A stretch of DNA of 64,000 nt. Source: Pseudoclavibacter helvolus. Lineage in GTDB: Bacteria; Actinomycetota; Actinomycetes; Actinomycetales; Microbacteriaceae. Of this stretch, positions 8,359 through 15,776 are shown in pieces (within the stretch, counting starts at the first letter, position 1; the number at the start of each line of letters is the position of its first letter). The translations under genes were made by a program, and so were the position numbers. The notes under the pieces are model-generated. The model worked only from the letters and a program-made list of their open reading frames with translations, was not told the DNA's origin and did no database searches. Location: NCBI RefSeq assembly GCF_014191305.1, contig NZ_JACHWJ010000003.1, positions 310,001 to 374,000 on the forward strand, in the 5' to 3' direction.

Positions 8359-8459
8359 GCCTGAAGCGTATGGCGCACCACCGACGTTGATGCTTATAGG
8401 GCCTCGTTTTGGTCTGGCTCTGCCACCGACTGACTTCGTGTCTTTGCTTTGATCCGTCG

Positions 8460-8594
8460 GCTGGGACGGGGCGCCTTGTGAGTGCGCCGACCAGGCGGAC
8501 ATGACCTCATAGGAGCCTGGTCGAAGAGGCCCCATCAACGTCCTGTCTGCCCGCCCGGTCGGCTGCCGATCCGATCAAGAAGGGCAGGACCATC
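8460..8594 (+). ncRNA. Candidate IS110 bridge RNA region
   Basis: IS110 elements encode a bridge RNA in the non-coding end beside the transposase. Here two hairpins can be drawn. The first has stem CCAGGC / GCCTGG (8491-8496 and 8515-8520) around an 18-nt loop. The second has CGTCCTG near 8549 pairing with CAGGAC near 8587, around an inner hairpin GGTCGGC / GCCGATCC. Two large-loop hairpins in series match the target- and donor-binding loops known for the family. The assignment is inference from position and folding by eye. Confidence 0.4.
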
Positions 8595-9797
8595 ATGACA
8601 ACAAGACTCGAGAAAATCTTCGCGGGTGTCGATACGCACGCGGACACGCATCATGCCGCGGTGATCGATAGCAACGGGAAACAACTCGGTGATGCGCAGT
8701 TCCCGACCACACCGGCCGGCTACGCGGCGCTGGCCGCGTTCCTGACCGCCTTCGGGATGGCCGTGCGCGTCGGGGTCGAGGGGACCGGTTCCTACGGTGC
8801 TGGCCTGGCGCGCCACCTGGGAGCGGCTGGGTTCGTGGTTGTTGAGGTGTTGCGGCCGAATCGACAGCTCCGTCGAACGCGCGGGAAGTCTGACCCGTTG
8901 GATGCCTACGCGGCGGCGCGGGCCGCGCTCGCCCAGGAGGAGCATGCGACACCGAAAGCGGGGGCCGGGCAGGTCGAGGCGATCCGGTATCTGGTGGTCG
9001 CGCGTCGCAGCGCGGTCAAGGCGCGCACCGCCGCGATAGTCCAGATCAAGTCTCTCCTGGTCACGGCTCCGGACCTGATCCGGGAGCGTTACCGGTCGCT
9101 GGGCGACAAGGCACTGATCGCGGCGCTGGCCCGGTTGCGGCTCTCGACCGATCCGTTACTCGCCGCGGTCGGGCAGGGCCTGCGATCGCTCGCGAGGCGT
9201 CACCAGCTGTTGGGCGAGGAGGTCAGCGACCTCGATCAAGCGCTGGCGGCGTTGACTGCGGCCGCGAACCCGGCTCTTGTCGCGGCGAAAGGCATCGGCA
9301 CGATCACGGCTGCGCAGTTGTTGGTCACCGCGGGCGACAATCCGGACCGGCTCCGCAGCGAGGCCTCATTCGCGGCGCTGGCCGGGGTCAGTCCGATCCC
9401 GGCTTCGTCGGGGAAGACGACGCGTCACCGGTTGAATCGAGGCGGGGACCGGCAAGCGAACGCCGCGTTGCACCGGATCGCGTTGGTTCGTATGTCGTAC
9501 GAGCCTCGCACGCGCGACTACGTCGCGCGCAAGCGCGCGCTGGGGCACAGCAACAAGGAGATCATCCGTTGCTTGAAGCGAGCGATCGCGCGCGAGGTGT
9601 TCACCCTGCTCACCACGATCGTAGAGGTCCCAGTGACCGATGACCTTCGCCCGCTGCGACAGGCACGGAAACTGAGCCTCACGACCGTCGCGGAACACTT
9701 CAACGTCTGGCCCGCCACGATCTCGAAACTCGAGCTCGGAAAACACCGCGATGACGACCTCGCGAACAGCTACCGCGAATGGCTCACCGCGGCTTGA
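8595..9797 (+). CDS. IS110-family DEDD transposase with C-terminal helix-turn-helix extension
   Basis: A 400-aa transposase. RuvC-like acidic residues are Asp13 (AGVDTHADTHH), Glu62 (VEGTGSYG), Asp100 and Asp103 (KSDPLDA). A coiled-coil middle precedes the Tnp domain with the candidate nucleophile Ser271/272 (PASSGKTTRHRLNRGG). Unlike the best-studied members, residues 347-398 form an extra XRE-like helix-turn-helix (LRPLRQARKLSLTTVAEHFN, then ATISKLELGK). The open reading frame is intact, so the element may be active. The start ATG at 8595 follows AAGGGCAGGACC. Confidence 0.92.
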   Translation: MTTRLEKIFAGVDTHADTHHAAVIDSNGKQLGDAQFPTTPAGYAALAAFLTAFGMAVRVGVEGTGSYGAGLARHLGAAGFVVVEVLRPNRQLRRTRGKSDPLDAYAAARAALAQEEHATPKAGAGQVEAIRYLVVARRSAVKARTAAIVQIKSLLVTAPDLIRERYRSLGDKALIAALARLRLSTDPLLAAVGQGLRSLARRHQLLGEEVSDLDQALAALTAAANPALVAAKGIGTITAAQLLVTAGDNPDRLRSEASFAALAGVSPIPASSGKTTRHRLNRGGDRQANAALHRIALVRMSYEPRTRDYVARKRALGHSNKEIIRCLKRAIAREVFTLLTTIVEVPVTDDLRPLRQARKLSLTTVAEHFNVWPATISKLELGKHRDDDLANSYREWLTAA

Positions 9798-9968
9798 CAA
9801 CCAATAGGAGCATCAGTGAGGGAGTGCCTGCGAGGTCCCCCTTCGTGCTGGCGCCGCTTCCCGTAACCCAGTGTTTACAGGCACGAACGCTCTCGAAACA
9901 TCCGCATGTCTACTATTGGCGAACAAGGTTTCATGTCAGGTAACATCAACACCATGCGGGAGACGACG

Positions 9969-11348
9969 ATGACACAACTAGCCCCCAAGCTGGTCGAAAG
10001 GGAGATCGCGGGCGACCGCATCACGCTCCGCGACCTCGCCCAGGCGCACGGCGTGCAGTTCATCCTCGCCACCTTCGTCGACCTCAACGGCAAGCCCTGC
10101 GCGAAGCTCGTGCCGACCTCGGCGGCCGATGAGCTCGAGGCCGGAGCGCTCGGGTTCGCTGGCTTCGCCGCCGGCCTCATCGGCCAGGAGCAGCACGACC
10201 CCGACCTCATCGCCATCCCCGACCTCGACTCGTTTACCCCGCTGCCGTTTGTCCGCGAAGGCCTCGCGCTCGTGCACTGCGACCCGTACGTCAACGGGGA
10301 GCCGTGGCCGTACGCGCCCCGCAACATCCTGAAGCGCGCCATCGCAGAACTCGCGACGCGGGGCATGACGGCCAAGGTCGGCGCCGAGGTCGAGTACTTC
10401 CTCGTTGACCGCGCCGAAGACGGCAAGCTCTCGCCCGCAGACAAGCGCGACAACGGTCCGCGGCCCTGCTACGACGCCCGCGGCGTGACGCGGATGTACG
10501 ACCACCTCGCATCCGTCTCGACGGCCATCAACTCGCTCGGCTGGGGCAACTACGCCAACGACCACGAGGACGGCGCGGGCCAGTTTGAGCAGAACTTCGA
10601 CTACGCCGACGCCCTCACCACGGCCGACCGCGTCATCACGCTGCGCTACATCCTCAACGTGCTCGCCGAGGAGCGCGGCATGACGGCGACGTTCATGCCG
10701 AAGCCCTTCACGAACCGCACGGGCACTGGCCTCCACCTGCACCTCTCCCTCTGGAGTGACCAGGACGAGCCGCTCTTCCCCGCCGACTCGACCGAATCGG
10801 CAGCGGATGCTCGGGGCCTCGGCCTCTCGCCTGTCGCGTACGGCTTCGTGGCAGGTCTCCTCGAGCACGCGCCGGCGCTGCAGGCGTTCCTCGCACCTTC
10901 CGTGAACTCGTACAAGCGCATCGGCTCGGCGACGTCGAGCTCCGGCGCGACCTGGTCGCCGCGGAAGGCGTCGTACGGCGGCAACGACCGAACCCACATG
11001 GTGCGCGTGCCGGACAACAAGCGCGTCGAGCTCCGCTCGGGTGACGGCGCCGCCAACCCCTACCTGGCGGTCGCGACGTCGATCATGGCGGGCATCGACG
11101 GCATCGACAACAGCCGCGACCCCGGCCACCCCTCGGGGCCCGGTCAGGCGCCCGAAGGCGCCGCCGTGCTCCCCGCGACGCTCCTCCACGCCGTCGAAGC
11201 GCTGCGCCGCGACCCCGTGATCCTCGCCAGCCTCAGCGGCGACGAAGCCACCGGCCGGTACTTCGCCGACGCCAAGGAGACCGAGTTCCTCACCTGGCAC
11301 GCCCAGGTCAGCGACTGGGAACTCGACACCTACCTCACCGCCTTCTAG
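9969..11348 (+). CDS. glnT: Type III glutamine synthetase-like enzyme (GlnT / gamma-glutamylmethylamide synthetase type)
   Basis: ATP-dependent ligase joining glutamate to ammonia or, in GmaS-type relatives, to a primary amine. The 459-aa protein has the glutamine synthetase catalytic domain: EVEYFLVD and the metal-binding GQFEQNF in the middle, then GTGLHLHLSLW, and NDRTHMVRVP with RVELRSGDGAANPYLA for ATP and glutamate binding. The start at 9969 is chosen for GGGAG seven bases upstream; in-frame ATGs at 9954, 9933 and 9906 lack this. It leads the operon with glxB, glxC and glxD, the arrangement known for GlnT-GlxBCD and for the N-methylglutamate pathway (GmaS-MgsABC). Which amine is used cannot be told from the sequence. 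Confidence 0.88.
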   Translation: MTQLAPKLVEREIAGDRITLRDLAQAHGVQFILATFVDLNGKPCAKLVPTSAADELEAGALGFAGFAAGLIGQEQHDPDLIAIPDLDSFTPLPFVREGLALVHCDPYVNGEPWPYAPRNILKRAIAELATRGMTAKVGAEVEYFLVDRAEDGKLSPADKRDNGPRPCYDARGVTRMYDHLASVSTAINSLGWGNYANDHEDGAGQFEQNFDYADALTTADRVITLRYILNVLAEERGMTATFMPKPFTNRTGTGLHLHLSLWSDQDEPLFPADSTESAADARGLGLSPVAYGFVAGLLEHAPALQAFLAPSVNSYKRIGSATSSSGATWSPRKASYGGNDRTHMVRVPDNKRVELRSGDGAANPYLAVATSIMAGIDGIDNSRDPGHPSGPGQAPEGAAVLPATLLHAVEALRRDPVILASLSGDEATGRYFADAKETEFLTWHAQVSDWELDTYLTAF

Positions 11349-11398
11349 CCCCTCGCTCTCTGAAGAACAACCAGCTCAACCTCGAAAGGACCACGCCC

Positions 11399-12307
11399 GT
11401 GTGTGGAATCGCCGCGCTGCAGTTGCGCAACCCCCAGCTCAGGCCGCAGATGGGCGACCTGCTCTCGACCATGCTGTGCGAGATGGTCGACCGCGGACCC
11501 GACTCCGCGGGCCTCGCCGTCTACGACAACCCCGACCTCACCGGCAGCGCGGCGTCGACCCTCAGCCTGCTCGGCGGCACGCAGCTGCTCACCGCCGAAG
11601 AGCTGACCGCCGAGCTCGAGCGCACCCTGCCTGCAGGGGCCGCACCCAAGGTGTCGGTGGTCGGCGACACGACGCTCGTGAGCGGCGAGCTGTCCACGAG
11701 CATCCTCGCCGATGCCGTCAGCGCGGCCCTTCCGACCGCCACCATCATCGGTCGCGGCGGCCACCTCGCCGTCATGAAGAGCGTCGGCAACCCCATGGAT
11801 GTCGCCTCCAACCATGGCCTCGAGTCTATGTCAGGCAGCCAGGGCGTCTCGCACACCCGTATGGCCACCGAGTCGGCCGTGACTGCCGGCGGTACGCATC
11901 CGTTCGCCGTCGCAGACGACCTGTGCCTTGTGCACAATGGCTCGTTCTCGAACCACGCGTCCATCCGCCGCGAGCTGAAGCGCACTGGCGTTCAGTTCGA
12001 CTCCGAGAACGACACCGAGGTCGGCGCGCGCTATATCGCCTCCCGCCTGGAGCAGGGCGACACCCTCGAGGAGGCGCTCATCAACCTCGGCGAGGTCTTC
12101 GACGGCTTCTACACGCTTGTCGTCACGACCGCCGACAGCATGGCCATCGTGCGCGACCCCATCGCCTGCAAGCCAGCCATCGTCGCCGTCACCGACGACT
12201 ACGTGGCCATGGCCTCCGAGTACCGCGCCCTCGCGCAGCTCCCCGGCATCGAATCGGCCGACATCTTCGAACCAGTCCCCGGAAAGGTCTACACGTGGTC
12301 ACTCTAG
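11399..12307 (+). CDS. glxB: Class II glutamine amidotransferase subunit (GlxB/MgsA type)
   Basis: A 302-aa Ntn-type glutaminase. It starts with a GTG at 11399 so that Cys2 becomes the N-terminal nucleophile (MCGIAALQL), followed by VDRGPDSAG, SHTRMATESAVT and LVHNGSFSN, all typical of glutaminase domains of glutamate synthase and PurF. Ammonia released here would be channelled to the FMN subunit encoded downstream. GAAAGG precedes the start. It lies 50 bp after glnT and overlaps glxC by 13 bases, so expression is coupled. Confidence 0.9.
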   Translation: MCGIAALQLRNPQLRPQMGDLLSTMLCEMVDRGPDSAGLAVYDNPDLTGSAASTLSLLGGTQLLTAEELTAELERTLPAGAAPKVSVVGDTTLVSGELSTSILADAVSAALPTATIIGRGGHLAVMKSVGNPMDVASNHGLESMSGSQGVSHTRMATESAVTAGGTHPFAVADDLCLVHNGSFSNHASIRRELKRTGVQFDSENDTEVGARYIASRLEQGDTLEEALINLGEVFDGFYTLVVTTADSMAIVRDPIACKPAIVAVTDDYVAMASEYRALAQLPGIESADIFEPVPGKVYTWSL

Positions 12308-13044
12308 ACAGCACCCAGTACGCGGCAGCGCCAGTGGCCGCAGCAGCACCCGCCCCCGTTTCGGCCGCGTCGGGCCCCACCGCGATCGACCTCGCCGGCC
12401 AGCATGTGCGGGTCGTCAACGCGGCCGTGCAGGCGGCCGAAGACGGGACGCGCTGGAGCATCCAGCACCCCGCCGGTAAGCACAACGTCGCGGTCGGCAT
12501 CAACTCGGCCATCGACGTCACAATCGACGGGCACGTCGGCTACTACGCCGCCGGGATGCACCAGCGGGGCACCGTCACGATCAATGGCAACGCCGGGGTC
12601 GGGCTCGCGGAGAACATCATGAGCGGCACCGTGCACGTCACGGGCGACGCCTCGCAGTCGGCGGCCGCGACCGGCCACGGCGGGCTCGTCGTGATCGACG
12701 GCAACGCCGGGGCGCGCTGCGGCATCTCCATGAAGGGCGTGGACATCGTCGTGGGCGGCAGCATCGGCCACATGTCGGCGTTCATGGCGCAGGCCGGACG
12801 CCTCGTCGTGTGCGGCGACGCGGGCGAGGCGCTCGGTGACTCCATCTACGAGACGCGCATCTACGTGCAGGGCACCGTCGAATCGCTCGGCGCCGACTGC
12901 ATCGAGAAGCCCATGCGCGACGAGCACCTCGCAGAGCTCGCCGAGCTGCTGCTCGCGGCGGGTCGTGACGACGATCCGGCCGCGTTCAAGCGCTACGGCT
13001 CGGCCCGCAAGCTCTACCACTTCAACGTCGACAACGCCTACTAG
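12295..13044 (+). CDS. glxC: GXGXG-motif subunit of glutamate-synthase-like enzyme (GlxC/MgsB type)
   Basis: A 249-aa protein made almost wholly of the right-handed beta-helix found at the C-terminus of glutamate synthase large subunits. Repeated turns such as GNAGVGLAENIMSGTVHV, then GHGGLVVIDGNAGARCGISM and SIGHMSAFMAQAG show the family's G-x-x-G-x-x-x-G pattern. The GTG at 12295 lies inside the end of glxB and has GGAAAGG before it. About 30 residues of Ala/Pro-rich sequence precede the fold. It is a structural partner of the FMN subunit and has no catalytic residues of its own. Confidence 0.88.
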   Translation: MVTLDSTQYAAAPVAAAAPAPVSAASGPTAIDLAGQHVRVVNAAVQAAEDGTRWSIQHPAGKHNVAVGINSAIDVTIDGHVGYYAAGMHQRGTVTINGNAGVGLAENIMSGTVHVTGDASQSAAATGHGGLVVIDGNAGARCGISMKGVDIVVGGSIGHMSAFMAQAGRLVVCGDAGEALGDSIYETRIYVQGTVESLGADCIEKPMRDEHLAELAELLLAAGRDDDPAAFKRYGSARKLYHFNVDNAY

Positions 13045-13063
13045 GCCGAAGGAAGAGTTCCTC

Positions 13064-14440
13064 ATGACCATCATCGAGCAGCCCACCTCCACGGCCAGCC
13101 AGTCGGCCACGCAGTCACCCGCGGAGCTCGCCCAGCTCGGCCTCCGTGAGTCGGCCACCTTCGACCGCGCGACGATCTCCGACATCCAGCGCGCCGCACG
13201 GACGGGCATCTACGACATCCGCGGCTGGGGTGCGAAGCGCCATTTGCCGCACTTCGATGACCTGCTGTTCCTCGGCGCATCCATGTCTCGCTACCCGCTC
13301 GAGGGGTACCGCGAGCGCTGCGGTACCGACGTCGTGCTCGGCGACCGCTTCGCGTCGAAGCCTCTGCACCTCGACATCCCCGTGACGATCGCGGGCATGA
13401 GCTTCGGTGCCCTTTCCGCGAACGCGAAGGAGGCGCTCGGGCGCGGCGCGTCCGAGGTCGGCACGTCGACCACCACGGGCGACGGCGGCATGACGCCGGA
13501 GGAGCGCGGGCAGTCGAAGCACCTCGTGTACCAGTACCTGCCCTCCCGCTACGGGATGAACCCCGACGACCTGCGCAAGGCCGACGCGATCGAGATCGTG
13601 CTCGGGCAGGGCGCGAAGCCGGGCGGCGGCGGCATGCTGCTCGGTCAGAAGATCACCGAGCGCGTGGCCGGGATGCGCACCCTGCCCATCGGCATCGACC
13701 AGCGTTCCGCGAGCCGGCATCCCGACTGGACGGGCCCGGACGACCTCACGATCAAGATCGCCGAGCTGCGCGAGATCACCGGCTGGGAGAAGCCGATCTA
13801 CGTGAAGATCGGCGCATCGCGGCCCTACTACGACACGGCGCTCGCCGTGAAGGCCGGTGCCGACGTCGTGGTGCTCGACGGCATGCAGGGTGGAACCGCG
13901 GCAACGCAGCAGGTGTTCATCGAGAACGTCGGCATCCCCACGCTCGCCGCGATCCCGCAGGCCGTCGCGGCGTTGCAGGAGCTCGGGATGCACCGCAAGG
14001 TGCAGCTCATCGTGTCGGGCGGCATCCGCACGGGCGCCGACGTGGCCAAGGCGATGGCTCTCGGCGCCGACGCGGTCGCGATCGGCACGGCCGCGCTCAT
14101 CGCGCTCGGCGACAACGACCCTCGCTATCAGCAGGAGTACGCGCGTCTCGGCTCGGCCGCGGGCTTCTACGACGACTTCCAGGACGGGCGCGACCCGGCA
14201 GGCATCTCCACGCAGGACCCGGAGCTCGCATCCCGCCTCAACCCCGTCGAGGGCGGGCGTCGCCTCGCGAACTACCTGCGTGTGCTCACGATGGAGGCGC
14301 AGACCATCGCCCGCGCCTGCGGCAAGTCGCACATCCGCAACCTCGAGCCGGAGGACCTCGTCGCGCTGACCGTCGAGTCCGCCGCCATGGCGAACGTGCC
14401 GCTCGCCGGCACGAGCTGGATCCCCGGCAAGCAGTACTGA
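13064..14440 (+). CDS. glxD: FMN-binding glutamate synthase-like subunit (GlxD/MgsC type)
   Basis: A 458-aa TIM-barrel flavoprotein. The FMN and substrate region is clear: GGGGMLLGQKITERVA, LDGMQGGTAATQQVF, and VSGGIRTGADVAKAMALGAD leading to AIGTAALIALG. It would reductively transfer ammonia from the amidotransferase to a keto acid, or a methylamine group in the N-methylglutamate pathway. I see no clustered cysteines for the 3Fe-4S centre of classical glutamate synthase in the stretch after the flavin motif (it reads AGFYDDFQDGRDPAGIS). GGAAGAG precedes the ATG at 13064. It is the last gene of the glnT operon. Confidence 0.9.
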   Translation: MTIIEQPTSTASQSATQSPAELAQLGLRESATFDRATISDIQRAARTGIYDIRGWGAKRHLPHFDDLLFLGASMSRYPLEGYRERCGTDVVLGDRFASKPLHLDIPVTIAGMSFGALSANAKEALGRGASEVGTSTTTGDGGMTPEERGQSKHLVYQYLPSRYGMNPDDLRKADAIEIVLGQGAKPGGGGMLLGQKITERVAGMRTLPIGIDQRSASRHPDWTGPDDLTIKIAELREITGWEKPIYVKIGASRPYYDTALAVKAGADVVVLDGMQGGTAATQQVFIENVGIPTLAAIPQAVAALQELGMHRKVQLIVSGGIRTGADVAKAMALGADAVAIGTAALIALGDNDPRYQQEYARLGSAAGFYDDFQDGRDPAGISTQDPELASRLNPVEGGRRLANYLRVLTMEAQTIARACGKSHIRNLEPEDLVALTVESAAMANVPLAGTSWIPGKQY

Positions 14441-14460
14441 TGCTGAGGCGGAGCGAGGCC

Positions 14461-14535
14461 TCTGCCTCCTCCGCCTCCTCCGCCTCCGCCTCCTCCGCCT
14501 CCTCCGCCTCCTCCGCCTCCTCCTCCTCCGCCTCT
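14461..14535. repeat. CTCCTCCGC-type microsatellite
   Basis: A 75-bp pyrimidine-rich tract built from 9-bp units CTCCTCCGC with some unit loss. It starts 20 bp after the glxD stop. The bases between (GAGGCGGAG near 14446) can pair with CTCCGCCTC of the tract, so a terminator hairpin at the operon end is possible. Expected to be length-variable among strains. Confidence 0.8.
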
Positions 14536-14550
14536 CCATCTCCGCTGCCT

Positions 14551-14627
14551 GACCAACTTCCGTGACGAGACACTTTGCCGGGGCCCCGAAAGCGTCGGAT
14601 GCCCCGGTTTCGTCACGGAAGTTGGTC
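14551..14627. repeat. Family A palindromic repeat, copy A2 (77 bp)
   Basis: Seventeen-base perfect arms GACCAACTTCCGTGACG (14551-14567) and CGTCACGGAAGTTGGTC (14611-14627), the best preserved copy. The inner right part GGATGCCCCGGTTTCGTC is shared with copy A4 (GGATGCTCCGGTTTCGTC), so similarity is not limited to the arms. It lies in the 341-bp gap between convergent glxD and the ATPase gene; apart from the microsatellite and A3 I see nothing else there. Confidence 0.9.
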
Positions 14628-14691
14628 CCACGTCGAGGGTGGCGGGCTCCCCACTTCCGCGGCGGTGGGCCCGGCCCTTCCCGTCTCACCC

Positions 14692-14767
14692 GGCCAACTT
14701 CCGTGACGAGCCTGCCCCGTGGGCGGATCTGACGCGGCGGTCACAGGCTTGATCACGGAAGTTGGTC
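14692..14767. repeat. Family A palindromic repeat, copy A3 (76 bp)
   Basis: Perfect arms CCAACTTCCGTGA (14694-14706) and TCACGGAAGTTGG (14753-14765). Downstream flank CGTCGAGGGT is also found just after A2 (CACGTCGAGGGT), so A2 and A3 may have arisen by tandem duplication or the unit may extend further. It ends 15 bp before the stop of the convergent ATPase gene at 14782. Confidence 0.88.
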
Positions 14768-14781
14768 ATGCGTCGAGGGTT

Positions 14782-15324
14782 TCAGGTGTTTCGGAGCGCG
14801 GCCTCGAGCTGCGCGAGGCGCTCCGCCTGGGTGCCTCCGAGCTCGAGGATGCGGGTGCCCGCGAGGTCTGGATCGCCTGCGAGGTCGAGGAGGGCGGCGT
14901 TCATCGCGAGGCGAAGCTCGGGGTCTTCATCGTCGCCGACCCGGATCTGGTCGCTGTAGCCAAGGGAGAGGAGCACGAGGAGATCGGCGTGCTCGGCCGC
15001 GCGCTGCGTGACGGCTGCTGCGCGCTCGAGCGCCGAGGTGGATTCGCCGATTCGGCCGAGCGCCTCGAGCGCGTGCAGGTAGGCGAGGAAGTCGAGAGGC
15101 CCGCGCTCGGCGATCAGGTCGGACCCCTCCGGGAACTCGGCCAGGCGACGTGCGGCGATGTCCAGCTGCCGGCTGAAGAGGCCGGCGTCGAGTTCGTCGA
15201 AGCTGTCATCCGGTAGCTCCTCGAACGGGTCAGGCAAGACCGTGAACTCGGGGTGCGCGGCCGCGAAGTCGCTGATGAGCGTGCTCTTGCCGCTCGCATG
15301 AGTTCCCGACACGACGATCCGCAT
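14782..15324 (-). CDS. AAA/P-loop ATPase or kinase of NadR-like type
   Basis: A 180-aa single-domain P-loop protein. The N-terminus MRIVVSGTHASGKSTLISDF has Walker A GTHASGKST at residues 7-15. A DLIAERGPLDFLAYLHAL segment follows, as in NadR/AAA_28-type small kinases. Ala/Leu-rich helices near the C-terminus probably make the lid. It stands alone, convergent with glxD and divergent from the alditol oxidase gene. Substrate is unknown; a nucleotide or small-molecule kinase is likely from family resemblance. Confidence 0.72.
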   Translation of the reverse strand: MRIVVSGTHASGKSTLISDFAAAHPEFTVLPDPFEELPDDSFDELDAGLFSRQLDIAARRLAEFPEGSDLIAERGPLDFLAYLHALEALGRIGESTSALERAAAVTQRAAEHADLLVLLSLGYSDQIRVGDDEDPELRLAMNAALLDLAGDPDLAGTRILELGGTQAERLAQLEAALRNT

Positions 15325-15414
15325 GGCAAGCGAGCCTAGGGCGTCGCACGCGCCATCGCCATCGCTTTCGCCGCCGCCTCACACTCCGTCTCCACCCTCT
15401 TAGCCATTCCCTCT

Positions 15415-15490
15415 GGCCAACATCAGTGCGATATCGGCGCTTTCTCCGTGTTTGGCGCTCGTCAGGCGCGATATTGCACTCATGTTGGTC
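15415..15490. repeat. Family A-like palindromic repeat, variant copy A6 (76 bp)
   Basis: Arms CCAACATCAGTGCGATAT (15417-15434) and ATATTGCACTCATGTTGG (15471-15488) match at 16 of 18 positions. The core sequence differs from A1-A5 but the length, GGCC/GGTC ends and CCAAC...GTTGG termini are the same. It lies in the 452-bp gap between the divergent ATPase and alditol oxidase genes. Confidence 0.75.
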
Positions 15491-15579
15491 AGGCGATGCT
15501 GTTCGTGCGTCCAGTTGGCTCGCGTTTCAGTGCAGCCGGCCGCCACTCCGCCTACCACCCTCTAGGCCACAGTCCGCTT

Positions 15580-15655
15580 GGCCAACTTCCGTGATCAGAG
15601 GGTGCCTCGAGGGGCTAGCGAGCCGGATGCTCCGGTTTCGTCCCGGAAGTTGGCC
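15580..15655. repeat. Family A palindromic repeat, copy A4 (76 bp)
   Basis: Perfect 12-bp arms GGCCAACTTCCG (15580-15591) and CGGAAGTTGGCC (15644-15655), with core GGATGCTCCGGTTTCGTC. It ends 121 bp before the alditol oxidase start. The rest of the 15325-15776 gap shows no gene that I can support. Confidence 0.88.
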
Positions 15656-15776
15656 AGCGACAGTCCAACTCACCCTGCCCCCCGTATCGTGGACGGCGGT
15701 AGAGCTCCAGGCCTGACGGTCCGCTCGAGCCCGCCGGGTGCATCCACTTCGCAACGTCGCAGAAAGCAGGACAGCA

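Larger units (their letters stand above)
8396..9812 (+). mobile_element. IS110-family insertion sequence (limits approximate)
   Basis: A 1.2-kb DEDD transposase gene with about 200 bp of non-coding left end and a very short right end, the standard IS110 layout. No terminal inverted repeats are expected in this family. The limits are my estimate: ATAGG occurs at 8396-8400 and at 9804-9808, and ATAGGAGC at 9804-9811 also occurs in the left-end RNA region at 8509-8516. It separates the aldo/keto reductase gene from the glutamine synthetase operon. Confidence 0.65.

Noticed and set aside
9854-9905. Full GlnR box before glnT
   Set aside because: GTAAC and GAAAC words are present but the spacing breaks (6-6-5). 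Only the weaker shared TTAC-N6-GAACG is kept as a finding.
9933-9946. ATGT/ACAT inverted repeat before glnT as an operator
   Set aside because: Arms of only four bases; expected by chance.
13115-14689. 524-codon open frame on the - strand opposite glxD
   Set aside because: Arg/Gly/Asp-rich composition without domains, and a poly-Arg start from the microsatellite. It mirrors glxD.
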